NCBI GenBank assembly: GCA_958296225.1
Contig: OY282456.1
Location: forward strand, 1 to 64,000
Source: an uncultured Dehalococcoidia bacterium
Lineage (GTDB): Bacteria; Chloroflexota; Dehalococcoidia; Lucifugimonadales; UBA3495
DNA: 64,000 nt
Reading direction: 5' to 3'
How positions within the stretch are numbered: position 1 is the stretch's first letter; each line of letters opens with the position of its first letter. The translations under genes and the position numbers were made by a program. Below, one piece after another: positions 8,804 to 16,590 of the stretch. A model generated the notes under the pieces. The model ran no database searches. It had not been told where the DNA came from and saw only the letters and a list, made by a program, of their open reading frames with translations.

Positions 8804-9382
8804 CTACTGGGGCGGGAAAAGGTCGGTGACCGGACAGGCGAAACCGGGCAGGACGGGTTCGGCGGTAATGATGTCGCCGGGCCGGAACACCGCCCCGCCT
8901 TCCTGCCCAATCGCAATAACGGTGCGGCTCTCCGGGAAGGTCAGCCAGACCAGCTGCGTGCCGGCGGCCAGGTATTCACATACCTTGTCCTCCATTTCCT
9001 GGGCCGTGTTGTTGGGCGAGATGATTTCAACCGCCAGGGTCGGCACCAGGGCAAGGACGGCCTCCGGTTCGGTAGGCATCGGGCCGGCGACAAAGGCTAC
9101 ATCGGGCTTGCGTGACTGGTCGCGGTTGGCGCCGACCAGGAACGACGGGGTAGTTAGCACTTTGCCCAAATTGCGCTCATCAACAATCCCCCGCAATACC
9201 GATGCGGTGTAAGTCATTGCGAGCGAGTGATTCAGGCTACGTGGGTTCATCCCATTTTCGGTATCCTTCCAGTAGCGTTTTTTGACGATGCGGCCGTTCA
9301 GCAACTCGCAACCGTTGGTCATTTCATCAGGCAGAGCGAGGAACTCGCTCACTGTGTAGAGTTTTTCGGCAATGGAGACCAT
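8804..9382 (-). CDS. Uma2 family endonuclease (DUF820, PD-(D/E)XK fold)
   Basis: A 192-residue protein of the Uma2/DUF820 family. The restriction-endonuclease-like core is present: Asp in SRKPDVAFVAGP, Glu in TLAVEIISPNNTA and Lys in MEDKVCEYLAAGTQLVW, then TVIAIGQEGGAVFRPGD. The biological role of this family is unsettled; members are abundant and duplicated in cyanobacteria and Chloroflexota. GGGAGG lies 8 bases before the ATG. Its neighbour at 9433-10020 is a clear paralogue with the same C-terminal TAEPVLPGFACPVTDLFPP. Confidence 0.88.
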   Translation of the reverse strand: MVSIAEKLYTVSEFLALPDEMTNGCELLNGRIVKKRYWKDTENGMNPRSLNHSLAMTYTASVLRGIVDERNLGKVLTTPSFLVGANRDQSRKPDVAFVAGPMPTEPEAVLALVPTLAVEIISPNNTAQEMEDKVCEYLAAGTQLVWLTFPESRTVIAIGQEGGAVFRPGDIITAEPVLPGFACPVTDLFPPQ

Positions 9383-9432
9383 CGGATATACCTCCCATAC
9401 CTCCGGGACAGCGTTGGCAATGCCAGGCCGGG

Positions 9433-10020
9433 CTACTCAGATTGCGGCGGCGGAAACAGGTCGGTGACCGGGCAAGCAAAACCCGGCAGGACGGGTTCGG
9501 CGGTGATGGTATCGCCGGGGCGGAACACCGCCGCATAGTCGGCCCCGAAGGCAATGACGGAGCGGCGTTCCGGGAACATCTGCCACACCAGTTGCACGCC
9601 GGCCGCCAGATATTCCTCAACCTTGTTGAACATATCCGCGGCGGTGTTGTTGGGCGAGATGATTTCAATGGCAAAGGCGGGAACCAGGTAGTAGATTGCC
9701 TCGGCCGCAACGGGCGGTTCGCCCACAAACAGGGCCAAGTCCGGTTTGCGCATCCGTTCCTGATTGGCTCCAACCATAATGGTCGGTTCGTGCAACACTT
9801 CGCCCAGGCTATGCCGGTCCGCAAACTGGTCCAGAGGTCGGTAAGCGTACTTCATCACCCGTGCGTGGTTGTACATCGGCGGCGTCATACCTTTTCCCTC
9901 ACCATCCCAGACGTGCTTTTTGACCAGGCGGCCGTCAATCAGCTCGCAGCCGTCCGTCATCTCTTCAGGCAGCGCCCAGAATTCTTCTACCGTGTACAGC
10001 CTTTCGGCAGTGGCAACCAT
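9433..10020 (-). CDS. Uma2 family endonuclease (DUF820), paralogue
   Basis: A 195-residue Uma2 protein. Putative catalytic residues are Asp in MRKPDLALFVGEPP, Glu in FAIEIISPNNTAADM and Lys in FNKVEEYLAAGVQLVW. It starts with VATAERLYTVEEFWALPEEM, the usual short N-terminal helix of the family. It shares its last 20 or so residues almost exactly with the gene at 8804-9382, 50 bases downstream, so the pair arose by tandem duplication. GGAGG precedes the start. Confidence 0.88.
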   Translation of the reverse strand: MVATAERLYTVEEFWALPEEMTDGCELIDGRLVKKHVWDGEGKGMTPPMYNHARVMKYAYRPLDQFADRHSLGEVLHEPTIMVGANQERMRKPDLALFVGEPPVAAEAIYYLVPAFAIEIISPNNTAADMFNKVEEYLAAGVQLVWQMFPERRSVIAFGADYAAVFRPGDTITAEPVLPGFACPVTDLFPPPQSE

Positions 10021-10074
10021 AATTCCTGCTTCCCTCCGCGCTATTGCTTTTCGCTCCGGCGCTGGCCGGCCGTA

Positions 10075-10917
10075 TCAGCCGGCCAGCCAGTTCTTGACGG
10101 CGGCGATGAAGTCCGCCGGGTTGTCCTCAAACACCATGTGCCCGGCCCGCTCAATTTCCGCCAGCGTGCCTTGCGCCAACGTGGCAACCATCTGCTGCGC
10201 GGTTTCCTCGGTGAGCAGGTCGGTCTCCATGCCGCGCACCAGCAGGGTGGGGCAAGTTATCCGCTCCAGAGTCGGCCAGAGGTCAACCGCCGGCGCAGCG
10301 GTGCCGTTGATGCGCTGCTCGCGGATGGCCGGGTCAAACTTCCAGCCGATTTTGCCGTTGGGCAGCCGGTGGGTCTGGCCGGTGAGGCGGCGGCGCATTA
10401 CCGGCTCGGCGGCGAATCGGTTGCCCGTCTGGACGTGGGCCAGCGCATCCTCGAAGGTGTCAAATGCGGGCGGCAGGCTGCGCAGCTCTTCGGTGATGCG
10501 ATTGCCGCCGGCGGGTTCGATGCGCGGGCCGATGTCCACGATGCACAGCCGTTCCAGCCGCTCCGGATGGGCGCCGGCGAAAGCCATGCTGTTGCGCCCG
10601 CCCATGGAGTGGCCGAACAGGATGAACTTGTCCAGCCCGACGGCATCGACAAAGCCAACGAGGTCGGCTACGAAAGCGTCGGTTGAGTAGTCGCCGCCGG
10701 GAGCGTGGTCGGTGTCGCCGCGCCCCCGCTGGTCCAGGGCGTACACGTGATAGTCGCCACACAGCGATTCGGCAACGTCTGCCCAAACGTGGGCGTGGCC
10801 GCGCAGGCCGTGGAGCAGAACCAGGGGCGGCTTGCCCTCGGTGCCCCAGTCGAGATAGTGCAGGTTGATGCCGTTGGCGGTGACAGTTCGGCTCCGGGGC
10901 TGTACTTGCGTAGTCAT
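10075..10917 (-). CDS. Alpha/beta hydrolase
   Basis: A 280-residue alpha/beta-hydrolase fold enzyme. The oxyanion region LLHGLRGHAHVW, nucleophile elbow GHSMGG, an acid candidate in LLVRGMETDLL and the catalytic His in ERAGHMVFEDNP are all in order. ALDQRGRGDTDH is the usual strand before the nucleophile. It likely cleaves an ester or C-C bond of a small molecule, and is cytoplasmic as no signal peptide is seen. AGGAG lies 9 bases before the ATG. Substrate is unknown. Confidence 0.9.
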   Translation of the reverse strand: MTTQVQPRSRTVTANGINLHYLDWGTEGKPPLVLLHGLRGHAHVWADVAESLCGDYHVYALDQRGRGDTDHAPGGDYSTDAFVADLVGFVDAVGLDKFILFGHSMGGRNSMAFAGAHPERLERLCIVDIGPRIEPAGGNRITEELRSLPPAFDTFEDALAHVQTGNRFAAEPVMRRRLTGQTHRLPNGKIGWKFDPAIREQRINGTAAPAVDLWPTLERITCPTLLVRGMETDLLTEETAQQMVATLAQGTLAEIERAGHMVFEDNPADFIAAVKNWLAG

Positions 10918-10929
10918 GGCGATTGCTCC

Positions 10930-11481
10930 TTATGGTTTGGCGCGTGAGAAAAGGGACGCTATGGTTTGGAAAAAGGAAGGCGGGGAATGGACAACAACAG
11001 CAGCTTTGTGTTCCGACGGGACGAAGCCGGGCGGGGCATCGAATAGCCGGGCATGGCTGCCGTGCAATTCGGCCTCTATGTTCCGGTCAATGCCGGCGGT
11101 TTGGTACAGGGAATGGGCGGCACTCAACTGCGCCGCCGTGTAGCCGGTGGCGAACTCCAGGTCGGCGTTGGTGAGGTCGGCGTTGGTGAGGTCGGCATCG
11201 TCCAGCCGGGAATGGCGCAGGTTGGCGTTGGCCAGGTTGGCATTGACCAAGCTGGCCTCTCTGAGGTCGGAGCGGATAAACTGCGTGTTTCGCAAGTCGG
11301 CGCTTTCAAACCGAGCTTGCCGTAGGTCAGCGTCGTTCACTAGCGAGTCCCACAAGATAACCCGGCTCAAGTCGGTCTGAATCATTTTGCTCCGGCTGAA
11401 GTCCGACTTGCTCAGCAGCATACCCTGAAACTTCATACGGCTGAGGTCAACCGCCATCTTCCGCATTTTCTTCTTCTTCAT
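10930..11481 (-). CDS. Pentapeptide repeat protein
   Basis: A 183-residue protein made largely of A(D/N)LXX pentapeptides, roughly residues 10-110 (for example ADLRQARFESADLRNTQF and ANLANANLRHSRLDDADL), which form a right-handed quadrilateral beta-helix. The C-terminal 70 residues are not repetitive and contain a hydrophobic amphipathic end. The start lies inside the upstream membrane-protein gene (35-base overlap), so translation is probably coupled. Pentapeptide proteins of this layout often pair with a membrane protein; the function is not known. Confidence 0.88.
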   Translation of the reverse strand: MKKKKMRKMAVDLSRMKFQGMLLSKSDFSRSKMIQTDLSRVILWDSLVNDADLRQARFESADLRNTQFIRSDLREASLVNANLANANLRHSRLDDADLTNADLTNADLEFATGYTAAQLSAAHSLYQTAGIDRNIEAELHGSHARLFDAPPGFVPSEHKAAVVVHSPPSFFQTIASLFSRAKP

Positions 11482-12007
11482 AGTACACGCCTCGTTCCAC
11501 GTACATCTGCCTAATCACACGCAGTACCGTTTCGTATTCAACGGATCTTTGGCTGGAAATCTCGGCAACCTCGCTTACCGAATCCGCAATGCCCTCCAAG
11601 TGCGCTCGCAGCAATTCCAGAACGGTGGTGCGATAATCAGCAGCGTCTCCGGCGATATGGTGCAATTCGTAGATGCCGCCAATTCTGACCAGCGCCTCAC
11701 CGCTTCCCAGATGCTCGATGGCTGCGCTGAGCCGCCCGGTAATGTTGCCCAATGCCGTCAACTCTGCAACCCGTTCTGCGGACGCGGCCCGCCGGTTGGC
11801 GATGGATACTTGCCAAATTAACAAGCCGCCGCCCACCGTCAGCAAATACACCCGCACTATATCAATTCTCTCATCTGCCGGCACTCCAAGACTGTCGGCA
11901 ATCGGCTCCAGGAACCACCATAGGATGACCAGCCCGGCGACGGCGAATATGGCTGCCGCCACAATCGGCAGCAGCCAGCGCAGAAGGCCGCCGAATCCGG
12001 GAAGCAT
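11447..12007 (-). CDS. Two-TM membrane protein, partner of the pentapeptide repeat protein
   Basis: A 186-residue protein with two hydrophobic helices near the N-terminus (about residues 10-32 and 50-68), followed by a cytoplasmic region with ALVRIGGIYELHHIAGDAADYRTTVLELLRAHL. That segment is the form seen in many membrane proteins encoded beside or fused to pentapeptide repeats. The reading frame stays open far upstream across the enoyl-CoA hydratase gene, but that part is antisense-like; the ATG at 12007 directly before the first TM helix is chosen. It overlaps the pentapeptide gene by 35 bases. Confidence 0.75.
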   Translation of the reverse strand: MLPGFGGLLRWLLPIVAAAIFAVAGLVILWWFLEPIADSLGVPADERIDIVRVYLLTVGGGLLIWQVSIANRRAASAERVAELTALGNITGRLSAAIEHLGSGEALVRIGGIYELHHIAGDAADYRTTVLELLRAHLEGIADSVSEVAEISSQRSVEYETVLRVIRQMYVERGVYYEEEENAEDGG

Positions 12008-12036
12008 TGTGCGCTGACGCCGGGGGCGAATGGGTC

Positions 12037-12825
12037 CTACTTCAGCTGCCAGTTGGGCCGGCGTTTCTCGGCGAAGGCGCGCGGGCCTTCCTTGCTGTCT
12101 TCGGTGGTGAGGATGTAGTCGTAAGCCACGTAAGTCCTGGCGCTGATTTCGGCGATGGACAAATCCAGGCTGCTGTACGCCAGGTCTTTGATGGTGCGCA
12201 CGGCCAGCGGAGCGTTTTGGGCGATGCTCTCCGCCATCTGCACGGCCTCCGGAAGCAGCTCGTCGGCCGGCACCACCTTGTTGAGGAAGCCCATTTCCTT
12301 GACGCGCGGGGCCGGCAGCAGGTCGGCGGTCATCACCAGTTCCAGCACGTTGGAGATGCCAATCATCTTGGTGAGTTCCACGGCGAAAGGCGGCATCAGG
12401 CTCCACTTGGTTTCGGTGATGCCCAGCCGGGCGTTGTCGGCGGCGAGGCGCACGTCGCACATCTGGGCGATGGACCAACCGCCGGCGGCGGCGGCGCCAT
12501 TGACGGCGGCCACCAGCGGTTTGGCCGGCCGCTCCCACATATGCGGCTTGTTGGGCGACATACTGTTCTCGGCACGGGCCTGCACGCCCTCGGCGTTGTC
12601 GGCGGCGCGTTCTTTCAAGTCCCGACCGGCGCAGAAGTTGCGCCCGGCGCCGGTGATGACGGCTACCCAAGCCTCATCATCCGCGTTGTCGAAGTGATTG
12701 ATGACCTCTTGCAACTCCCGGCGCAGCTGCCGGTTGATGGCGTTGGACGATTCCGGCCGGTTCAGCGTGATGATGGCAACATGGTTGTCGGCGCCGGTCT
12801 TCTCGTAGAGTACGGTTTCAGGCAT
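12037..12825 (-). CDS. Enoyl-CoA hydratase/isomerase (crotonase family)
   Basis: A 262-residue crotonase-fold enzyme that should hydrate or isomerise an acyl-CoA thioester. ITLNRPESSNAINRQL, the oxyanion-hole segments FCAGRDLKE and AVNGAAAAGGWSIAQMCD, and ARLGITETKWSLMPPFA are typical. An upstream in-frame start at 12888 exists, but AAGGAG about 11 bases before the ATG at 12825, and the family N-terminus, favour the shorter form. It could act in beta-oxidation or degradation of an aromatic or branched acid; specificity is not readable. Confidence 0.9.
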   Translation of the reverse strand: MPETVLYEKTGADNHVAIITLNRPESSNAINRQLRRELQEVINHFDNADDEAWVAVITGAGRNFCAGRDLKERAADNAEGVQARAENSMSPNKPHMWERPAKPLVAAVNGAAAAGGWSIAQMCDVRLAADNARLGITETKWSLMPPFAVELTKMIGISNVLELVMTADLLPAPRVKEMGFLNKVVPADELLPEAVQMAESIAQNAPLAVRTIKDLAYSSLDLSIAEISARTYVAYDYILTTEDSKEGPRAFAEKRRPNWQLK

Positions 12826-12880
12826 TGCGTTGTGGTCTCCTTGTGACAGTAGAGCTTTCCGGGTCAGGGGTTCCAGGGTA

Positions 12881-13240
12881 TCAAGCATAGTGGCCGAGAT
12901 ACTGGCCGCCGATAACGTGCAGGTGGCCGTGGGATTGGCTTTGCAGGCCGTCGTATCCGAAGTTGGAGAGGATGCGAAAGCCGTTGGGGCAATACATACA
13001 GCCCAGCGTCGCCGCCACGTCGCCGAGGCGGGTCATAATACCGCTGCTCCACATTTCCAGCTGCGACATATGGCGACGCGGCATTACCAGCAGCATAATC
13101 GGCACCCACGTCAGCCGGTTGACGATGGCAATGAGGTCGTTGTCCAGATAGCGAATCCGGGCCGGTTCCCGACCGGCCACGATTTCGCAGAATACGCAGT
13201 AGCGTTGTGAAGATGAGGGGGTTGAGTTTGAGCTGGTCAT
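12881..13240 (-). CDS. HIT family protein (histidine-triad nucleotide hydrolase)
   Basis: A 119-residue histidine-triad protein. The signature H-x-H-x-H is in SHGHLHVIGG near the C-terminus, with the CVFCEIVAGREPA N-terminal zinc-type motif and VMPRRHMSQL. Members hydrolyse nucleoside phosphoramidates or dinucleotides. The gene stands 55 bases upstream of the enoyl-CoA hydratase gene and could share its transcript. The Shine-Dalgarno is weak. Confidence 0.85.
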   Translation of the reverse strand: MTSSNSTPSSSQRYCVFCEIVAGREPARIRYLDNDLIAIVNRLTWVPIMLLVMPRRHMSQLEMWSSGIMTRLGDVAATLGCMYCPNGFRILSNFGYDGLQSQSHGHLHVIGGQYLGHYA

Positions 13241-13262
13241 GGGTTACTCGTAAAGGGGTGAA

Positions 13263-13898
13263 TTAGAGTTGGGAGTGACCGTTGGCGCGCTCGTCAAGTT
13301 GCCGCCTGAGGAGGTCAACCGAGTCTGTGAGGCTCTGCATCACGCGCAATAATTCCGCATTCGCTCTTTCCGCCTGCTCCGCCCGTTGCATCTCCAGTCT
13401 GGTTCGTTCCAGTTCCAGATCAAGGCGTTGCCGCTGCATTTCGTTTGCGGCGGCGGCAAGAGTTTCGGCCCGCGCTTGCGCCTGGGCAGTGGCCCGGGCT
13501 TCTGCTTCGTTGGCCCGCTGCCGCTCCTCCGCCGCCCGCGCCCGTTCCTCCTCTGTTCGTTGCCGTTCCTCCTCCGCTCTCGCCCGCGCCTCATCAGCCC
13601 GCGCCCGTTCCCAGTCGGCCCGCGTCCGTTCTTCGTTGGCCCTTCGGGTTTCGCCCATTGTGAACCACACTTGCAATACCCCCGCAACAGTAATTGAAGC
13701 AACACCGTTGATGTACGCTGAGTCGAATGCGTCCCGTAATGAGTCGTCAGGAGCCCTGGGCAGGGCCAGAGTAACCCCGGCTGCTACCGCTCCCAAGCCA
13801 ATGGGCAGAGCCGCAAACAGAGCGAAATCCATTATCCTACGGGAGCTCCGCCTGCTACCGGCGCCATCCGGTTCGGACTCACTCCAATTGTAACCCAT
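13263..13898 (-). CDS. Membrane-anchored coiled-coil protein of unknown function
   Basis: A 211-residue protein I do not recognise. Two hydrophobic segments (about residues 22-44 and 62-80) are followed by a long highly charged helix, roughly 83-175, rich in Arg, Ala and Glu in a repeating pattern (RAEEERQRTEEERARA and similar), then LMQSLTDSVDLLRRQLDE-like heptads. It should be an inner-membrane protein with a cytoplasmic coiled coil. The repeats in the DNA are due to this coding pattern. CAGGAA precedes the start. Confidence 0.7.
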   Translation of the reverse strand: MGYNWSESEPDGAGSRRSSRRIMDFALFAALPIGLGAVAAGVTLALPRAPDDSLRDAFDSAYINGVASITVAGVLQVWFTMGETRRANEERTRADWERARADEARARAEEERQRTEEERARAAEERQRANEAEARATAQAQARAETLAAAANEMQRQRLDLELERTRLEMQRAEQAERANAELLRVMQSLTDSVDLLRRQLDERANGHSQL

Positions 13899-14110
13899 AT
13901 CACCGCTTTCCTGTTCCGGTCAAGACTGACGATGCCATTTACCCGCCGCCGACGGTAATATACGAACGGTGCCGCAGCAGTGTCAACGACTAGCTGTCAC
14001 TTAACAGAGGAAAGCCGCCGCATCGTTCCGGTGGTATGGTATTATTGCGGTCAGCGCGTTCGGCATCTTGCCGCAGCGCCGTATCCGTGACCTGCCATTG
14101 CGAACCCGAA
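13899..14110. other. Divergent intergenic region
   Basis: This 212-base gap separates the minus-strand coiled-coil gene from the plus-strand mog/moaB gene, so it should hold promoters for both. I could not pick out convincing -35/-10 pairs or a regulatory structure. Confidence 0.4.
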
Positions 14111-14602
14111 ATGTACCGACTGGCCATCCTCACCATCAGCAGCTCCGGCGCCCGCGGCGAGCGGGAGGATACCGGCGGTCAGGCCATCCGCGACAAGCTG
14201 CCACCGCCGGCCTACGACGAGGTACGCTACGAAATCGTCTCCGACGACGCCGGCATCATCACGCAGCGCATCAGCGAGTGGGCCGATTCCGGCGCGGTTG
14301 ACCTGATTGTTACCACCGGCGGCACCGGCATGGGGCGGAGTGACGTTACCCCAGAAGCCGTCCGCGCCGCGATGCACCGGGAGGTTCCGGGGATGGCCGA
14401 GGCCATGCGCGCCCAGACCCTGCGGTTCACTCCCATGGCCATGCTGAGCCGCTCCGTGGCCGGCATCCGCGGCCACACCCTGATAATCACCCTGCCGGGC
14501 AGCCCCCGCGGCGTCGGCGAATGCCTGGACGTGGTGCTGCCCGTTCTGCCCCACGCCATCGAACTGTTGCAGCGCGAGTCCGTGCCGGAACACCCACGCT
14601 AA
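14111..14602 (+). CDS. Molybdopterin adenylyltransferase / MoaB-Mog family protein
   Basis: A 163-residue protein of the MogA/MoaB fold, acting late in molybdenum cofactor synthesis by adenylating molybdopterin. The signature TTGGTGMGRSDVTPEA and the LPGSPRGVGECLD loop are intact. The ATG at 14111 starts directly before LAILTISSSGARG, matching family N-termini; a longer in-frame reading from 14036 is unlikely. The cofactor would serve the Cox-like enzyme at 30.7-34.6 kb, and formerly the formate dehydrogenase. Confidence 0.92.
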   Translation: MYRLAILTISSSGARGEREDTGGQAIRDKLPPPAYDEVRYEIVSDDAGIITQRISEWADSGAVDLIVTTGGTGMGRSDVTPEAVRAAMHREVPGMAEAMRAQTLRFTPMAMLSRSVAGIRGHTLIITLPGSPRGVGECLDVVLPVLPHAIELLQRESVPEHPR

Positions 14603-14648
14603 TCTCCTGTATCCAACCAAAACTTCATCCCCCGGAGACCTGCCCAAG

Positions 14649-14990
14649 ATGAGCACCAACCAAGCTACGCCCGTTTACTGGCCGAGAGTCAAGGAATTGC
14701 TGGACGGCATTATGGAGCGCTGGATCGAGCGGCACGGGCGGGACCCGTACCCTGGCATCCACGAATACTGGTGGGAGACCCCGGAAGACCTGGCCAATTC
14801 GGTGCTCAACGGCTATCCGTCCATCGAGCCGGGCAAGCCGGGAGCGGAGACGCATCTGGTAAGGTCGCTGCGGCTGGGCTGCGGCACCTTTGGGCGGATG
14901 CCGCTGCGGGGGCCGTTCCTGTCGCGGGCCGAAGCGGCGGAGATTGCGGCGTGGATTGACGCCGGGATGCCCACCGGGCCTGAGGAATGA
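14649..14990 (+). CDS. Small conserved-looking hypothetical protein
   Basis: A 113-residue protein with a good start (CCGGAGA before the ATG). No family is recognised with certainty. The end, FGRMPLRGPFLSRAEAAEIAAWIDAGMP, looks like the last helix of diheme or planctomycete-type cytochrome c domains (usually ...RMP...LS..E...I..WID.GAP), but there is no CxxCH heme motif and no signal peptide. It follows mog/moaB by 46 bases and is probably cotranscribed with it. Confidence 0.6.
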   Translation: MSTNQATPVYWPRVKELLDGIMERWIERHGRDPYPGIHEYWWETPEDLANSVLNGYPSIEPGKPGAETHLVRSLRLGCGTFGRMPLRGPFLSRAEAAEIAAWIDAGMPTGPEE

Positions 14991-15579
14991 GAATGTGCGC
15001 AACGGAACAGCCCCCAACCTTATCTAACCCGGCAGAAGCCGCCCGGCAGCAACTCGCCATTCATAATGTGATGCTGGGTGCTAAAATACTGTGCGATGCT
15101 GCCCGTTGAGCCGTAGTCAAAGCCGCCTACCAACGTGGCTATCCGTATGAGAACCAAAAGCAAACCTATGACGCCATAGAAAAGCTCGACAACGAGTAGC
15201 TACCTGATGGGGTCGTACCGGCACGCTAAGGGACTGCTGGAGGCCGTAAGCCGATTTCTGGAGCGGATGCAAAACCTAACGGAGCAAAGGCAATGCAACA
15301 TCCGAGCGGTTGATGCAGCGCGCCGATTGGAATTTGCCGAGGGCGATGTATTGGTTGCTTCTGAAATGCTTTGAGGTGCTGCTGGCCATGCCATGCTGGC
15401 TGTCGGTACCCGAAGGAAATAGCCGGAAGACAGCCACGGCGCGTTGGATGATACGGTCCTGTCCTGCCTATCAGCCGGGAGGGCGCGGAACGGGCTTGCG
15501 CCGCGTTTGCTGGGATCGTTAGTCTGAAATAGGCGGAAAGCAGCCAGCAGGACAGTCATGTTGGTACTTTTCCGTTTGC
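14991..15579. other. Gene-poor stretch with a possible PaREP1-like remnant
   Basis: About 590 bases without an intact gene. Between roughly 15205 and 15460 the plus strand reads, with stops and shifts, AKGLLEAVSRFLE...FAEGDVLVASEML-stop-GAAGHAMLAVGTRRK...DSHGALDDTVL, which recalls the middle of PaREP1/HEPN proteins (growth of helices around a GAAxHA motif). Preceding bases near 15130-15200 also read as a helical fragment ending in a stop. A decayed PaREP1-like gene is my best guess, with low confidence. Confidence 0.3.
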
Positions 15580-16503
15580 TCACCGAGCCACTTGTACGTA
15601 CAAGTCAGCGGGGCTCTGGCCGCATCCTTCAAGCAAGGCTGGAACATCGGCTGCATTGCCTCTTTCGCCAATCCGTACAAACAGGCCGGAGGTGCCGATT
15701 GCTTCCCAACTCGCCAATTCCTCCAAAGAACTGTCGGTACTCACCAACAGCTTCGTCCTATTTCTGCCACCGGCGATGGGACACTGGGCGGCGGTGAGCA
15801 AACCTCTTGCCAGAAGCCAATCGGCAGTGACCTTCATAAGGTCTCTAATATGATTCACTTCATGCTCATCGCCATCCGGGAATCGAAGTGCTTTCGGGCG
15901 TGGTCTGTTCCTGCTTCTAGGCCGCAGATAGTCCTCTAATGAGACCCAACCAGAGGTAAGGTGATGGTCGATAGGGGCTGCGAGGACTTTCTCGAACATT
16001 GACGTTAAGGCTTTGGCGCAATCGGAAGACGAGTTCTCTGCGGAGTAAATGTCAACTTGCGGCATCCCTTGGTAATGGTCGGTCAGAACAGGACTTGGGA
16101 AAACATGGTATCGCCATATTTTCCCGTTGGTTAGTATTACTTTCGGAACGCCGGCCTCAAAAGCATAGTCGCGTATGCTTCTGATGACGGCATCTTTATC
16201 TATCTCCTCGTCAACGCCTTTAGTTTCGAGGAGAGTAAAGGGTTTGTGTCCTTGAGACTTGCGAGGGTAGGCAGGGGGCCACAAAGCATAATCTACCTTG
16301 CGCCGGCCTTCACCTCCATGGACCGAGTATTCTACGTCCACCAAGGTAAAATCAGCGACGTTCCAGCCCATAACACGCAACACAGGCGCAACTAAGGCTT
16401 CGCGAGTACGAGCCTCGTTGAACTTGTCATAGTCAGGTTGCGCTTTAATATTTTCCCGCACCACTGTAATGATCTCGGTTAGCTGTTCCATATTAACGTC
16501 CAT
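15580..16503 (-). CDS. PD-(D/E)XK nuclease-like protein (type I restriction HsdR N-terminal-like)
   Basis: A 307-residue protein. The N-terminal half resembles the nuclease domain of type I restriction R subunits: NEARTREALVAPVLRVMGW, then Asp in RKVDYALWPP and Glu/Lys in TLLETKGVDEEID form the D...ExK catalytic pattern, followed by YAFEAGVPKVILTNGKIWRYH. There is no helicase part, so this is a stand-alone version. The C-terminal 100 residues (KVTADWLLARGLLTAAQCPI onward) are unassigned and may bind DNA. No methylase or specificity gene is nearby. Confidence 0.75.
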   Translation of the reverse strand: MDVNMEQLTEIITVVRENIKAQPDYDKFNEARTREALVAPVLRVMGWNVADFTLVDVEYSVHGGEGRRKVDYALWPPAYPRKSQGHKPFTLLETKGVDEEIDKDAVIRSIRDYAFEAGVPKVILTNGKIWRYHVFPSPVLTDHYQGMPQVDIYSAENSSSDCAKALTSMFEKVLAAPIDHHLTSGWVSLEDYLRPRSRNRPRPKALRFPDGDEHEVNHIRDLMKVTADWLLARGLLTAAQCPIAGGRNRTKLLVSTDSSLEELASWEAIGTSGLFVRIGERGNAADVPALLEGCGQSPADLYVQVAR

Positions 16504-16526
16504 CGTGTTCGCACCTCTGAATCACA

Positions 16527-16556
16527 ACCTGCCAGCGGGTTCACCCGCTGGCAGGT
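16527..16556. terminator. Perfect 14-bp hairpin between two minus-strand genes
   Basis: ACCTGCCAGCGGGT is followed, after 2 bases, by its exact reverse complement. On the plus strand it is followed closely by TTTTT (16561-16565), giving terminator form in that direction, although no plus-strand gene precedes it. On the minus strand it sits between the NHL gene end (16591) and the nuclease-like gene start (16503) and may also stop transcription there, without a clear U-tract. Confidence 0.6.
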
Positions 16557-16590
16557 CTAGTTTTTCGCCTAGGTTAAGCAGCCGTCCGCC

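Noticed and set aside
11150..11330. Tandem DNA repeats of about 15 bases
   Set aside because: Explained by the pentapeptide-repeat coding sequence on the minus strand.
12008..12670. N-terminal extension of the two-TM protein gene
   Set aside because: This part overlaps the enoyl-CoA hydratase gene in another frame and has low-complexity Arg/Gly-rich text; the ATG at 12007 before the first TM helix fits better.
15200..15583. 127-codon minus-strand frame
   Set aside because: Ser/Arg/Pro-rich, no domain, and competes with a better reading as a decayed plus-strand gene.
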